Shown: in pieces, positions 18,491 to 26,617 of the stretch | How the letters are laid out: each line of letters begins with the position of its first letter | Position numbering within the stretch: the stretch's first letter is position 1 | Source of the DNA: Bacteroidota bacterium | Lineage (GTDB): Bacteria > Bacteroidota > Bacteroidia > Bacteroidales > WCHB1-69 | Assembly (NCBI GenBank): GCA_017860455.1 | Contig: JAGDMF010000010.1 | Coordinates: 1-64,000, forward strand | Direction: 5' to 3' | DNA length: 64,000 nucleotides | Notes under the pieces: generated by a model | What the model was told of the DNA's origin: nothing | The model's input: the letters and a program-made list of their open reading frames with translations, nothing else | The model's database searches: none | Program-made: the position numbers and the translations under genes

Positions 18491-21400
18491 TTATCCGAAA
18501 ATTTCCCGGAGTTCTTTGTTGCTGAGTTTGCCGATCCAGTTTTCACCGGTGGCTACACTGAGGTCTGCTAACCTCTTCTTTTTCTGAATCATATCATCGA
18601 TTTTTTCTTCAAAAGTGTCTTTGGTGATGAACCGGTGTACCATCACATTTTTCTTCTGTCCTATCCGAAAGGCTCGGTCTGTGGCCTGGTTTTCTACGGC
18701 CGGATTCCACCATAAATCGTAATGAATCACATGGTTGGCGGCAGTGAGATTGAGCCCCGTACCGGCTGCCTTTAATGATAAAATAAATATTTTGTCGGCC
18801 CGGTTGTTCTGAAACCGATGTACCATGCTTTCCCTGTCTTTAATAGTGCTTCCTCCATGATAAAACATGGGCTCCTCATCCATATTCTCCCTGATAAACC
18901 GATGCAATAGATCTCCCATCTCCTTGAATTGATTGAATATCAATACCTTCTCTCCGGCTTCACGAATGCTACTCAATAATTCAAATAATAACTCCATTTT
19001 TCCGGATAACGACGGATCAAAATTTCCGTTTTTTAAAAAATTGGTGGGATGATTACATATCTGTTTTAATGCTAAAATCATCTGAAGCACTAAACCTTGA
19101 CGCTTAAATAACGATTCATGATCCGAGGCTGAGATCCCTTCAATCTCTTCCATGGCTACATGCATCGTCTTTTCATATAAAGCGGCCTGTTGCTTGGTCA
19201 ATAACGCATATTGGTTTTGCTCCACTTTATCGGGAAGATCGGAAATGATCGATTTATCGGTTTTCATCCGCCGCATCATGAATGGCGCCGTGATTTTTTT
19301 AAATTTTGTGACTACCGATTCATCATTATAGACCTGTATCGGATCACCATAGTTGGCCTTAAACAGTTTGCTATTCCCTAGATATCCTTTGTTAACAAAG
19401 TCCATGATGGACCAAAACTCTGAAAGTCTGTTTTCTACAGGCGTTCCACTCATCGCAATGCGAACAGATGCAGGGATTGCCTTGATCGCTTTGGCTTGCG
19501 CCGTGTCGTTATTTTTAATGTTTTGTGCTTCATCAATCACCACAATTTGCCATTTTTGCTTTTTCATGAGATCTACATCACTACGCAAAACCCCATAACT
19601 GGTGAGCATAATGTCTGCATCAAACAAAGTGATCGTTCTGGTTGGTCCATGAAAAATGTGGGAAGTTAGATTTGGAGCAAATTTGTTTATTTCTGATTGC
19701 CAATTGGTTAACAATCCGGTCGGTGCTACCACTAAGGCTTTTTGTTTCTTGTTGAGCGCTTTCTCCTCTTTCATTTTCAAAAGGAGCGAAATTACCTGAA
19801 TGGTTTTTCCTAACCCCATATCATCTGCAATAATACTTCCAAACCCGATTCTGCTGTTTTTATACATCCACGAAAAACCACGATGCTGATAAGGTCGCAT
19901 TTCTGCACGTAATCCCTGAGGTAATGTAATCTCTTCATTAGATGTTAGTTCCGTAATCAGATCCTTAACTTCATCGGTCAAGAGGATCGGTGTTCCCTCA
20001 AACTCTTCTGATAATGCGGCTTGTAAAAGTTCATAAGAACTTAACGGTTTATTCTGGCTTAAATGTCTGAAAATTTTCTCAACTTCCGTTTCACTAACAT
20101 AAATGAAGCTTTCTTTGAACCTAAATAGCTGATTCGCATTGCTTAATAATTTTCTGAACTCTTCGGGCGAGATCATGTTTTTCCCAATGGCTACCTGCCA
20201 TTCAAAAGCAAGAAGATCATCTAAACGGATAAAACTGTTGTTTTCTGTTTTTCTTTTTAACTTTAATGAGACTTTCGGTTTCAGGATGTTTTGGAGTGAT
20301 TTTGGCAATAATACCTTGATATCCAATAGTCTGATTGCCGGTAGGATCTCCATAAGAAAAGGAGAAAACTCTTCTAAATTGTATAGAATCGGATCTTTTC
20401 CCCCGGAGTTGATGTATTGATTTAGATTTCTGATGAAAGGGGTGAGCAGCGAGATGGTTTGGAGAATGGTAAACTTTTGGTTTTCAAAATTTTTCGATGT
20501 GAAAATTTGGGATAGCGGGATGGGAATCTGATCCTCAGAAGCGGAATCTATAATACCGATATTGACTTCAAACTGATCGGATTCCAATTCCGTTACGGTT
20601 ATGATAGGTTTAAAATCCCCTTTGGTGAGATAAAATCGGTCTAACCAAACTTTAATGCCACCACTTAAGGCATTTTCTCCCACTTTTGAAAATGGATAGG
20701 AAAGATTTTTAAAGAATAGTGCCTCAAAAAGATCTCCGTTGGGTTCATGAGATAATCGCGATACTAAGTGAGTGATCAAGACAGAGAGCAATTCCTGAAC
20801 TTGATTCTCAAGAGGAAGTAGTTTTTCCGATTTTCCAGTTTTTTTATAAATCAATAACAGATCGTGGGGAATAATCTCTGTCAACCTTGCAACCAAAGCC
20901 CTCACTTCAGCATCTAAAAATGCAGGAATCCAACGAATGATGAAATTTTGATCTTCCGTTTGCACAATTTGAGGAATTATATTTCCATTCGCCATGAGAT
21001 GCAAAGTAGCTAAAAGAACTTTGTAAAATGCAGCCACTGAGGGTTGATAGTCAGCTAATCGATCCGGATTTAAGGCAAATAACACAGGATACAGATCCTC
21101 TTTGAAGACAAAAGAGTGGTTGGATCCGGATAGCTTTGTTTTAAATTGATGATCAATAGTGAAAAACAGTGTGGTGTGGTGATTGATCTCAAAAACATGT
21201 TTAGCCGGTGGAAAAAAGTTTTCAAACGAACTTTTTTTAGAGAGAACCTTTTGCGCTTCTTTGGCTATTCTGATAAATTGATTTGAAAACTTATTTCTAA
21301 AGTCCCCGGAACCATAAAAAGGGGGTGACTCCTGTAATAACATTACCAATGATTCCGAGATGTTTCTTAACTTGGAAAAATCGATTCGGTCATACGCCCA

Positions 21401-22003
21401 CTCTTCATTGTATGGCTCTAATTTATCGTGACGAACTTTTAAAATAGCGGAAGCATTCTGGATTTCCGTTTTTTGAAGATCAGGAATGGAAACTCCACGT
21501 TTCTCAAGCTCTTGTAGTAGATTAACGTTATGGATTTCAAAAACCAGAAATGGATTGTTATCAATTTCACGACTAATCATATAGATAACGGAAGCGAGAT
21601 GTTTGCAGGGAACGGCCCAATCGGGACAAGAGCACTGCATTTTAAAATCTGTCCATTGTTTAGGAAAAACCTTGAGATTATTTTGTTGAGCGATGGTTAA
21701 AATTTCGGGATCCAGTTCGCGGTTCAGCAATTTTGAGATCAAAGCGGGCCTCATGATAATGGCATCCATTAAGGTATTAATCTGATCTTCAAAAAAGGGG
21801 GGAACAATAATGGTAATTGAGTAGGGTTTTGGTCTGGAGCCGGCAACTTTGGCATGAATCTGGTTTCCTTTGATTTTCAAATCCTTAACATATCCGTTTC
21901 GGGCATAAGACGCACCTCGAGGCAGTCTGTTATCATAATCTACATTTGCTAAAGAGCGAAGCCATTGTTCACCCCACCAAGTTTTGCCAAATTGTAAAGC
22001 CAT
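18491..22003 (-). CDS. SWIM zinc-finger SNF2-family helicase
   Basis: Large Swi2/Snf2 DNA-dependent ATPase, probably remodelling or translocating on duplex DNA. From the start chosen here (MALQFGKTWWGEQW, 1170 residues): a SWIM finger at ~121-135 (CSCPDWAVPCKH), a long middle region, and helicase motif I DDMGLGKTIQ (~728). Motif II is VIDEAQN (~822, DEAQ in place of DEAH/DEGH), and motif III MSGTPVENRL follows. Helicase C contains AAGTGLNLTAA and QATDRAFRIGQ (~1108). An upstream in-frame ATG (22087) would add residues encoded by low-complexity, repeat-like intergenic sequence, so 22003 is preferred. Family known in many Bacteroidota; a cellular partner is not evident here. Confidence 0.9.
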   Translation of the reverse strand: MALQFGKTWWGEQWLRSLANVDYDNRLPRGASYARNGYVKDLKIKGNQIHAKVAGSRPKPYSITIIVPPFFEDQINTLMDAIIMRPALISKLLNRELDPEILTIAQQNNLKVFPKQWTDFKMQCSCPDWAVPCKHLASVIYMISREIDNNPFLVFEIHNVNLLQELEKRGVSIPDLQKTEIQNASAILKVRHDKLEPYNEEWAYDRIDFSKLRNISESLVMLLQESPPFYGSGDFRNKFSNQFIRIAKEAQKVLSKKSSFENFFPPAKHVFEINHHTTLFFTIDHQFKTKLSGSNHSFVFKEDLYPVLFALNPDRLADYQPSVAAFYKVLLATLHLMANGNIIPQIVQTEDQNFIIRWIPAFLDAEVRALVARLTEIIPHDLLLIYKKTGKSEKLLPLENQVQELLSVLITHLVSRLSHEPNGDLFEALFFKNLSYPFSKVGENALSGGIKVWLDRFYLTKGDFKPIITVTELESDQFEVNIGIIDSASEDQIPIPLSQIFTSKNFENQKFTILQTISLLTPFIRNLNQYINSGGKDPILYNLEEFSPFLMEILPAIRLLDIKVLLPKSLQNILKPKVSLKLKRKTENNSFIRLDDLLAFEWQVAIGKNMISPEEFRKLLSNANQLFRFKESFIYVSETEVEKIFRHLSQNKPLSSYELLQAALSEEFEGTPILLTDEVKDLITELTSNEEITLPQGLRAEMRPYQHRGFSWMYKNSRIGFGSIIADDMGLGKTIQVISLLLKMKEEKALNKKQKALVVAPTGLLTNWQSEINKFAPNLTSHIFHGPTRTITLFDADIMLTSYGVLRSDVDLMKKQKWQIVVIDEAQNIKNNDTAQAKAIKAIPASVRIAMSGTPVENRLSEFWSIMDFVNKGYLGNSKLFKANYGDPIQVYNDESVVTKFKKITAPFMMRRMKTDKSIISDLPDKVEQNQYALLTKQQAALYEKTMHVAMEEIEGISASDHESLFKRQGLVLQMILALKQICNHPTNFLKNGNFDPSLSGKMELLFELLSSIREAGEKVLIFNQFKEMGDLLHRFIRENMDEEPMFYHGGSTIKDRESMVHRFQNNRADKIFILSLKAAGTGLNLTAANHVIHYDLWWNPAVENQATDRAFRIGQKKNVMVHRFITKDTFEEKIDDMIQKKKRLADLSVATGENWIGKLSNKELREIFG

Positions 22004-22160
22004 TGTTTTTTTATTTACAAAAATACGAAATAATAAGCTAATGTGATAATGTGAGAATAAGATAATTGGGCGAAAGGCGAAGGGCACAGGGCGAATTGGA
22101 TAAGGGAAAAGTGAATGGTTTTTATATTACTTTTTATTGAGTATGATTCCATTTTTTGAT

Positions 22161-22168
22161 TATATTTG
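22161..22168 (+). promoter_or_regulatory. -7 box (TATATTTG) before the ATPase/DUF4276 pair
   Basis: TATATTTG, 69 bases before the ATPase start, with TTGA 20 bases upstream as a weak -33 element. Confidence 0.55.
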
Positions 22169-22237
22169 CACTTTAAATGATTTAAGGAATTATTTATCTT
22201 GTTTCATTAAAGTGTAAGAATTAAAATTATTATTTCT

Positions 22238-23437
22238 ATGAAAATTGAAAAGTTAAGGATTAAAAACTTTAAAGCATTACAAGATGTTGAAATAAAAGAT
22301 TTACCTAATCTTTGTGTCTTTTTGGGAGCAAATGGTACCGGAAAAACAACACTATTTGATGTTTTTGGATTTCTAAGTGATGCATTGAAAAACAATGTGA
22401 AAACATCTTTGAATAAAAGGGGCGGATTTAATGAAGTGATTTCTCGTGATGCCTCCGGAGATATTGAGTTTGAAATAAAATTTCGAAACGATGCTATAGA
22501 TGGAAAAAAACAACCATTAATTACTTATGAAATTTCAATCGGATTAAGAGCAAATCAACCTATTGTAACTCGTGAAGTGCTGAGTTATCGAAGAGGTCAA
22601 ACTGGAAAACCCTATAAATTTTTAGACTTTTCTGAAGGTATCGGTTTTGCTATTGTGAATGAGGATGAGTTTGAAAATGCTAAACAAAATTTTCTTGAAA
22701 AAAGAGAGGAACAAAAATTAGAATCTCCTGATATTTTAGCAATTAAAGGATTGGGACAGTTTCAGAAATTTAAAGCAATTAGTAGTTTTAGAAAACTTCT
22801 TGAAAATTGGTATGTTTCAAATTTTCAAATTCAAGCAGCTCAATCGATTACAGATACAGGTTTAAGTGAACATTTATCAACAAATGGAAATAATCTAGCT
22901 CAAGTTACAAAGTATATTTATGAGAATTATCCATCACATTTTGAAAAAATTCTCAAAAAAATGCAACAAAGAGTTCCGGGAGTTGCTAATGTAGAAGCAA
23001 CAGAAACAATAGACGGAAGAATTGTATTACAAATTCAAGATGGGACATTCAAAGATCCATTTATCTCTAGATATGTATCCGATGGAACCATAAAAATGTT
23101 TGCCTATCTTATATTATTAAATGATCCTGAACCATTTCCTTTATTATGTGTTGAAGAACCAGAAAACTTTTTACATCCCGAACTACTCTTAGAATTGGCT
23201 GAAGAATTTCGAGATTATTCAGTCAGAGGTGGACAAGTGTTTATATCTTCTCATTCACCGGATTTTGTAAATGCTATAAATATTGAAGAATTATTTTGGC
23301 TATCCAAAAAAAATGGATATTCTCAAATAGTTAGAGCTAAAGATGACCCTATTCTTAAAAAATTGGTTGATGAGGGTGATCTTTTGGGATCCTTATGGAA
23401 ACAAAGTTACTTAAAAGGAAGTGGTCCAAAATCTTAA
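22238..23437 (+). CDS. AAA ATPase (AAA_21 / OLD-like)
   Basis: A 399-residue ABC/SMC-like ATPase. Starts with MKIEKLRIKNFKAL, typical of RecF/OLD-type ATPases. Walker A GANGTGKTT at 30-38; Walker B LLCVEEPENFLHP (~305); switch-His segment SSHSPDFVN (~343). The middle carries a helical insertion (~150-230). It is followed 11 bases later by a DUF4276 gene. Pairs of an OLD-like ATPase with a small TOPRIM-like partner include known anti-phage systems (e.g. PARIS, AriA/AriB). By analogy this ATPase may be the sensor/regulator of such a pair; that is inference. Confidence 0.85.
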   Translation: MKIEKLRIKNFKALQDVEIKDLPNLCVFLGANGTGKTTLFDVFGFLSDALKNNVKTSLNKRGGFNEVISRDASGDIEFEIKFRNDAIDGKKQPLITYEISIGLRANQPIVTREVLSYRRGQTGKPYKFLDFSEGIGFAIVNEDEFENAKQNFLEKREEQKLESPDILAIKGLGQFQKFKAISSFRKLLENWYVSNFQIQAAQSITDTGLSEHLSTNGNNLAQVTKYIYENYPSHFEKILKKMQQRVPGVANVEATETIDGRIVLQIQDGTFKDPFISRYVSDGTIKMFAYLILLNDPEPFPLLCVEEPENFLHPELLLELAEEFRDYSVRGGQVFISSHSPDFVNAINIEELFWLSKKNGYSQIVRAKDDPILKKLVDEGDLLGSLWKQSYLKGSGPKS

Positions 23438-23448
23438 TTATCAATAAT

Positions 23449-24027
23449 ATGAGAATTGAATTTTTATTAGAAGAATCTTCAATGAAAGTGTTTCTTGAAA
23501 GTTTTCTTCCTCGAGTACTCCCTTCAAATTTTATTTTAAATGAAAATTATTTTCTTAGATCTCATTCAGGTAAATCTGATTTACAAAAATCAATCCCTTT
23601 AAAAATTAAAGCATTTAATAATTATCATGAACCTGTTATTATCATTATTTTACACGATCAAGATAGTAATGATTGCCAAATTTTAAAAAATGAATTATTA
23701 TCTTTATGTTCTAATTCTAGCCCCAATATTTCGGTTCTTGTGAGAATTGTATGCAGAGAACTCGAATCTTGGTATCTTGGAGATATGGCCTCTATTCAAC
23801 AAGCCTATCCAAATTTTGCATCTCAAAAATTTGAGAAAAAAGCAAAATTTAGAAATCCAGATTTAACAAATGCCTCATACGAATTAAAAAGAATTTTACC
23901 TGAATTTCAAAAAGTTGAGGGAGCAAGAAGAATCTCTCCCTATATGAATATTTCTGATAATAAATCAAATAGTTTTCATCAGTTTGCAAGTGGATTAGAA
24001 AAAATCATCAACTCAAAAATTGGATAA
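23449..24027 (+). CDS. DUF4276 family protein (TOPRIM-like)
   Basis: A 192-residue protein starting MRIEFLLEESSMK. It shows acidic motifs in the order expected for a TOPRIM-like fold: Glu in LLEESSMK (8-9), HDQDSNDC with Asp 70 and Asp 72, and the family motif CRELESWYLGD. The C-terminus is helical. An upstream in-frame ATG at 23395 lies inside the ATPase gene and adds a non-conserved basic tail, so 23449 is chosen. It is probably the effector (nuclease-like) partner of the upstream ATPase; direct nuclease activity is not shown by sequence. Confidence 0.8.
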   Translation: MRIEFLLEESSMKVFLESFLPRVLPSNFILNENYFLRSHSGKSDLQKSIPLKIKAFNNYHEPVIIIILHDQDSNDCQILKNELLSLCSNSSPNISVLVRIVCRELESWYLGDMASIQQAYPNFASQKFEKKAKFRNPDLTNASYELKRILPEFQKVEGARRISPYMNISDNKSNSFHQFASGLEKIINSKIG

Positions 24028-24065
24028 AATCAGCTTATTTTGGTTTTAAATATGCAATTTTTTAC

Positions 24066-24073
24066 TACTTTTG
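24066..24073 (+). promoter_or_regulatory. -7 box (TACTTTTG) with very short leader
   Basis: TACTTTTG lies only 13 bases before the ATG at 24087, so the mRNA leader would be very short. A TTTG (24039-24042) stands 23 bases upstream, a little farther than usual. Confidence 0.5.
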
Positions 24074-24086
24074 CGCGGTGAAAAAA

Positions 24087-24449
24087 ATGGGAAAAATAGT
24101 TATGGGTTTCGGATTGGCATTGTTCTATTGCCTGTCTATGAATGTGGGAATCTTCTATTCCGCGTTGCCCGATACAAAACCTACATCTTCTTCAAAACAA
24201 ACCCATTATTTCGTTACCGTTTCTGAAAATATTATTTGTCCTTCCGTACCGACTGATAAAACCGTTTCTACCGTTAAAGTTTTTCCAATTCAGAATTATA
24301 AAGTTCATTTTAAGGATCTTACCTTTTTGCAAATCCTTTTTGACCACCTTCTGGAAACTCAATTCGATTTCAATACCGGGTTCCTGAACCAGTATCATAT
24401 CCAAAATCATCGATTTATTATCACATTTCCCTTTCACCATTTTGGTTAG
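24087..24449 (+). CDS. Small secreted or membrane-anchored protein, unknown
   Basis: A 120-residue protein with an N-terminal hydrophobic segment (MGKIVMGFGLALFYCLSMNV) that acts as signal or anchor. A polar Pro/Ser/Thr part follows, then a hydrophobic/aromatic C-terminus ending FPFHHFG. No family was recognised. ATG 24087 is preferred over GTG 24078 because the promoter -7 box lies only four bases before the GTG. It is followed after 87 bases by another single-helix protein. Confidence 0.5.
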   Translation: MGKIVMGFGLALFYCLSMNVGIFYSALPDTKPTSSSKQTHYFVTVSENIICPSVPTDKTVSTVKVFPIQNYKVHFKDLTFLQILFDHLLETQFDFNTGFLNQYHIQNHRFIITFPFHHFG

Positions 24450-24536
24450 TTAATAACTGATTTTCTTATTTCTTTTAATCCCTGTTGCTGAATAGGGAAC
24501 ATTTATCATTTATTAACTTTAAAAATTTACTTAAAA

Positions 24537-25010
24537 ATGGATTCTAAAACTTTTATAATAGGATTAATCATCATCCTAATCTGTATCATTCCTTTCTTTA
24601 TTTTTCAATTTTTGAAACGAAAAAAAACAAAACAAGCTGTTCAACTACTAAAAGATCTGGCTTTCCAACATGGCTGCGAAATTACAGAGTACGAAATGTG
24701 CGGTAATTATCTGATTGGAGCGGATGAAACTGAATCTTTCCTGTTTTTTATTAAACAATATGAGGGTCAAAATTATAAACAATTTATTGATTTAAAAAAG
24801 GTTCAAATTTGTAAAAAGAATGAATCTTCCAGAATAGCAAATAATACTACCATCATCGAAAAACTGGAATTGGTGTTCATTCCAAAAGATAAATCGGAAA
24901 AAGAGATTCGCCTGGAATTTTACGATAATGATATCGCTTTTCAGTTGTATGGTGAACTTCAATCTATCGAGAAGTGGTATAGTATTGTGAATAAATTGCT
25001 GGCTAAATAG
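24537..25010 (+). CDS. Single-pass membrane protein, unknown
   Basis: A 157-residue protein. One N-terminal helix (~6-27) is followed by a basic stop-transfer (KRKKTK) and a ~125-residue cytoplasmic alpha/beta domain (HGCEITEYEMCGNYLIGADE, then alternating strands and the C-terminal helix WYSIVNKLLAK). The topology resembles PH-like bacterial membrane proteins, but the family is not recognised. Simple-repeat DNA follows directly. Confidence 0.7.
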   Translation: MDSKTFIIGLIIILICIIPFFIFQFLKRKKTKQAVQLLKDLAFQHGCEITEYEMCGNYLIGADETESFLFFIKQYEGQNYKQFIDLKKVQICKKNESSRIANNTTIIEKLELVFIPKDKSEKEIRLEFYDNDIAFQLYGELQSIEKWYSIVNKLLAK

Positions 25011-25017
25011 GACAAGG

Positions 25018-25107
25018 TTCGGAATGCTCGAGTGCTCGAATGCTCAGAATGCTCGAGTGCTCGAATGCTCATGTGCTCCTGTGCTCAATTTTTCATTTTT
25101 CATTTTT
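25018..25107. repeat. Simple phrase repeats (GAATGCTC / TTTTTCAT)
   Basis: Imperfect tandem octamers of the type GAATGCTC, GAGTGCTC and TGTGCTCC are followed by three copies of TTTTTCAT. They sit between a membrane-protein gene and the YbjQ promoter. Confidence 0.75.
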
Positions 25108-25140
25108 CATTTTTAATTTATCGTGTGTCGAACTTTTTTT

Positions 25141-25148
25141 TATATTTG
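25141..25148 (+). promoter_or_regulatory. -7 box (TATATTTG) of the YbjQ operon
   Basis: TATATTTG, 47 bases before the ybjQ-like start codon. Confidence 0.55.
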
Positions 25149-25195
25149 CGCTTCGTTATTGAAACAACATTTATTTCATTTAAAATATAGAGATT

Positions 25196-25510
25196 ATGAT
25201 TATCACTACAACAGAAACAATTCCAAACAGAGTGATTGTTGAACTATTAGGCGTGGCGAGAGGAAGTACCGTTCGTGCTAAAAATATTGGTCAGGATATC
25301 TTCGCCGGATTGAAAAATATTGTAGGTGGCGAGATTGAAGAGTATACCAAACTTCAAGCCCAATCAAGAGAACAAGCAATGTATAGGATGGTTCAGGATG
25401 CCGAACGTATGGGCGCTGATGCGATCATCGGTTTTCGCCTGGCTACCTCGATGATTATGCAAGGAGCTTCTGAGATTTTAGCTTACGGAACCGCAGTAAA
25501 ATTAGGTTAA
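25196..25510 (+). CDS. YbjQ / UPF0145 family protein (heavy-metal-binding-like)
   Basis: A 104-residue protein at full family length (about 105 residues). Family signatures: MIITTTETIPN, GVARGSTVRAKNIGQDIFAG, the central NIVGGEIEEYTKL, and the C-terminal half MGADAIIGFRLATSMI with EILAYGTAV. The family forms small pentameric rings; its biochemical role is uncertain. It is followed 1 base later by a 42-residue membrane peptide gene in the same transcript. Confidence 0.92.
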   Translation: MIITTTETIPNRVIVELLGVARGSTVRAKNIGQDIFAGLKNIVGGEIEEYTKLQAQSREQAMYRMVQDAERMGADAIIGFRLATSMIMQGASEILAYGTAVKLG

Positions 25511-25511
25511 T

Positions 25512-25640
25512 ATGAAATTTTTTGGTATTGCCATGACCGTTTTGTACGGTCTGTTTTTTGCCGCATGCGTGGCGCTTATTGTCTATCTGATTATCAAAAG
25601 AGTGGGGAAGAAAGAGGATTTTGAAAATCGGGAGAATTGA
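25512..25640 (+). CDS. 42-residue single-helix membrane peptide
   Basis: ATG at 25512 immediately follows the ybjQ-like stop codon. The peptide begins MKFFGIAMTVLYGLFFAAC, continues as one membrane helix (~5-28), and ends in a basic/acidic tail (KRVGKKEDFENREN) before TGA. Its tight coupling to ybjQ and clean hydrophobic profile make it a probable real gene, perhaps a membrane partner of the YbjQ ring. No family is recognised. Confidence 0.6.
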   Translation: MKFFGIAMTVLYGLFFAACVALIVYLIIKRVGKKEDFENREN

Positions 25641-25642
25641 GT

Positions 25643-25728
25643 TAATGTGCTAATGTGCTGATGTGCTAATGTGCTGATGTGCTAATGTGCTAATGTGCTA
25701 ATGTGCTAATGTGCTAATGTGCTAATTA
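25643..25728. repeat. Tandem octamer array (TAATGTGC x10)
   Basis: Ten contiguous 8-base units starting at 25643 (TAATGTGC; units 3 and 5 read TGATGTGC), plus a partial unit. No spacers, so not a CRISPR. It lies directly after the 42-residue peptide gene. The same word appears near 18245. Confidence 0.9.
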
Positions 25729-25813
25729 TTTGACGGGGGACGGGAGATTGGATATTGTGGATGGAGGGTTTGTGTGGTGTTAGTATGATGTGTTGAATCA
25801 ATTCTTTTTAATT

Positions 25814-26617
25814 ATGATTAAAAATAGATCCTTTTATTCCGATTTTAAGCAAAAATATGGACCGTGGGCGGTGGTTGCCGGGGCTTCTGAGGGATTGGGT
25901 GCTGCTTTTGCGGAAGAACTGGCCCGGTTGGGTGTCAATCTGGTGTTGCTGGCTCGCCGCTGGAATAAACTGAACACATTGGCTGATACCCTTAAACAGA
26001 AATATTCAATTGATGTGTTGTTTCAATCTGTGGATTTAGCGGATTTTGATGCTACTCAACAGTATCTGAATTCGCTGGATGTTGAGATTGGCCTGCTGGT
26101 GTATAATGCAGCTTACGCTCCTATCGACTATTTTAAAGATGTGGCTGATCATGAACTGGATACCCTTGTTTCTGTGAATATGAGAACCCCTTTGCGCCTC
26201 ATAAAACATCTGTCTGCGAAAATGATCTCTAACAAAAGAGGAGGCATTGTGATTATGTCTTCCATGTCGGGTCTTCAGGGAAGTCCGAAGATTGTGTCAT
26301 ACTCTGCTTCCAAAGCGTTTCTGATGATCTTAGCCGAAGGGTTGTGGAGTGAACTGAAACCCTACGGAATCGATGTTGTTGGGTGTTGCGCCGGCGCTAT
26401 CATCACTCCGGGGTATCAAAATGCGCAGTCAGGAAGTGCCCCCGGAACATTGAGAGCTGATCAGGTTGCCCATCAGGCGCTGCTGGCTCTCGGAAATGGT
26501 CCTATCGTAACTCCCGGCTTGATGAACAAAATCGCTCGTTTTGTTATGGGAACACTGCTTCCTAAAAAATGGGCGATCTCTATCATGAAAAATAATACTA
26601 AAAATTTATCCCGATGA
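25814..26617 (+). CDS. Short-chain dehydrogenase/reductase (17beta-HSD12/KAR-like)
   Basis: Classical SDR of 267 residues. Cofactor motif AGASEGLG (22-29), an NAG-type segment reading VYNAAYA, catalytic Ser in IVIMSSMSG (~150), and YSASK with Tyr163 and Lys167. The opening GPWAVVAGASEGLGAAFAEE is typical of the 17beta-hydroxysteroid dehydrogenase 12 / 3-ketoacyl reductase branch. Start 25814 (MIKNRSFYSDF) is preferred over 25790, which adds only a hydrophobic tail. It overlaps the sterol-reductase gene by 4 bases (ATGA), so both enzymes may act in one lipid or steroid pathway. Confidence 0.88.
   Translation: MIKNRSFYSDFKQKYGPWAVVAGASEGLGAAFAEELARLGVNLVLLARRWNKLNTLADTLKQKYSIDVLFQSVDLADFDATQQYLNSLDVEIGLLVYNAAYAPIDYFKDVADHELDTLVSVNMRTPLRLIKHLSAKMISNKRGGIVIMSSMSGLQGSPKIVSYSASKAFLMILAEGLWSELKPYGIDVVGCCAGAIITPGYQNAQSGSAPGTLRADQVAHQALLALGNGPIVTPGLMNKIARFVMGTLLPKKWAISIMKNNTKNLSR

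Noticed and set aside
22004..22087. Upstream start for the SNF2 helicase
   Set aside because: The added residues are encoded by low-complexity GGGCGAA-type phrase DNA and the family start matches MALQFGKTWWG.
22207..22395. Minus-strand open frame over the ATPase start
   Set aside because: Shadow of the ATPase gene, with no codon-use or family support.
23395..23448. Upstream start for the DUF4276 gene
   Set aside because: It lies inside the ATPase coding region and adds a non-conserved basic tail; MRIEFLLEE is the family-like start.
25643..25728. CRISPR array
   Set aside because: Units are contiguous 8-mers without spacers and no cas genes are present.
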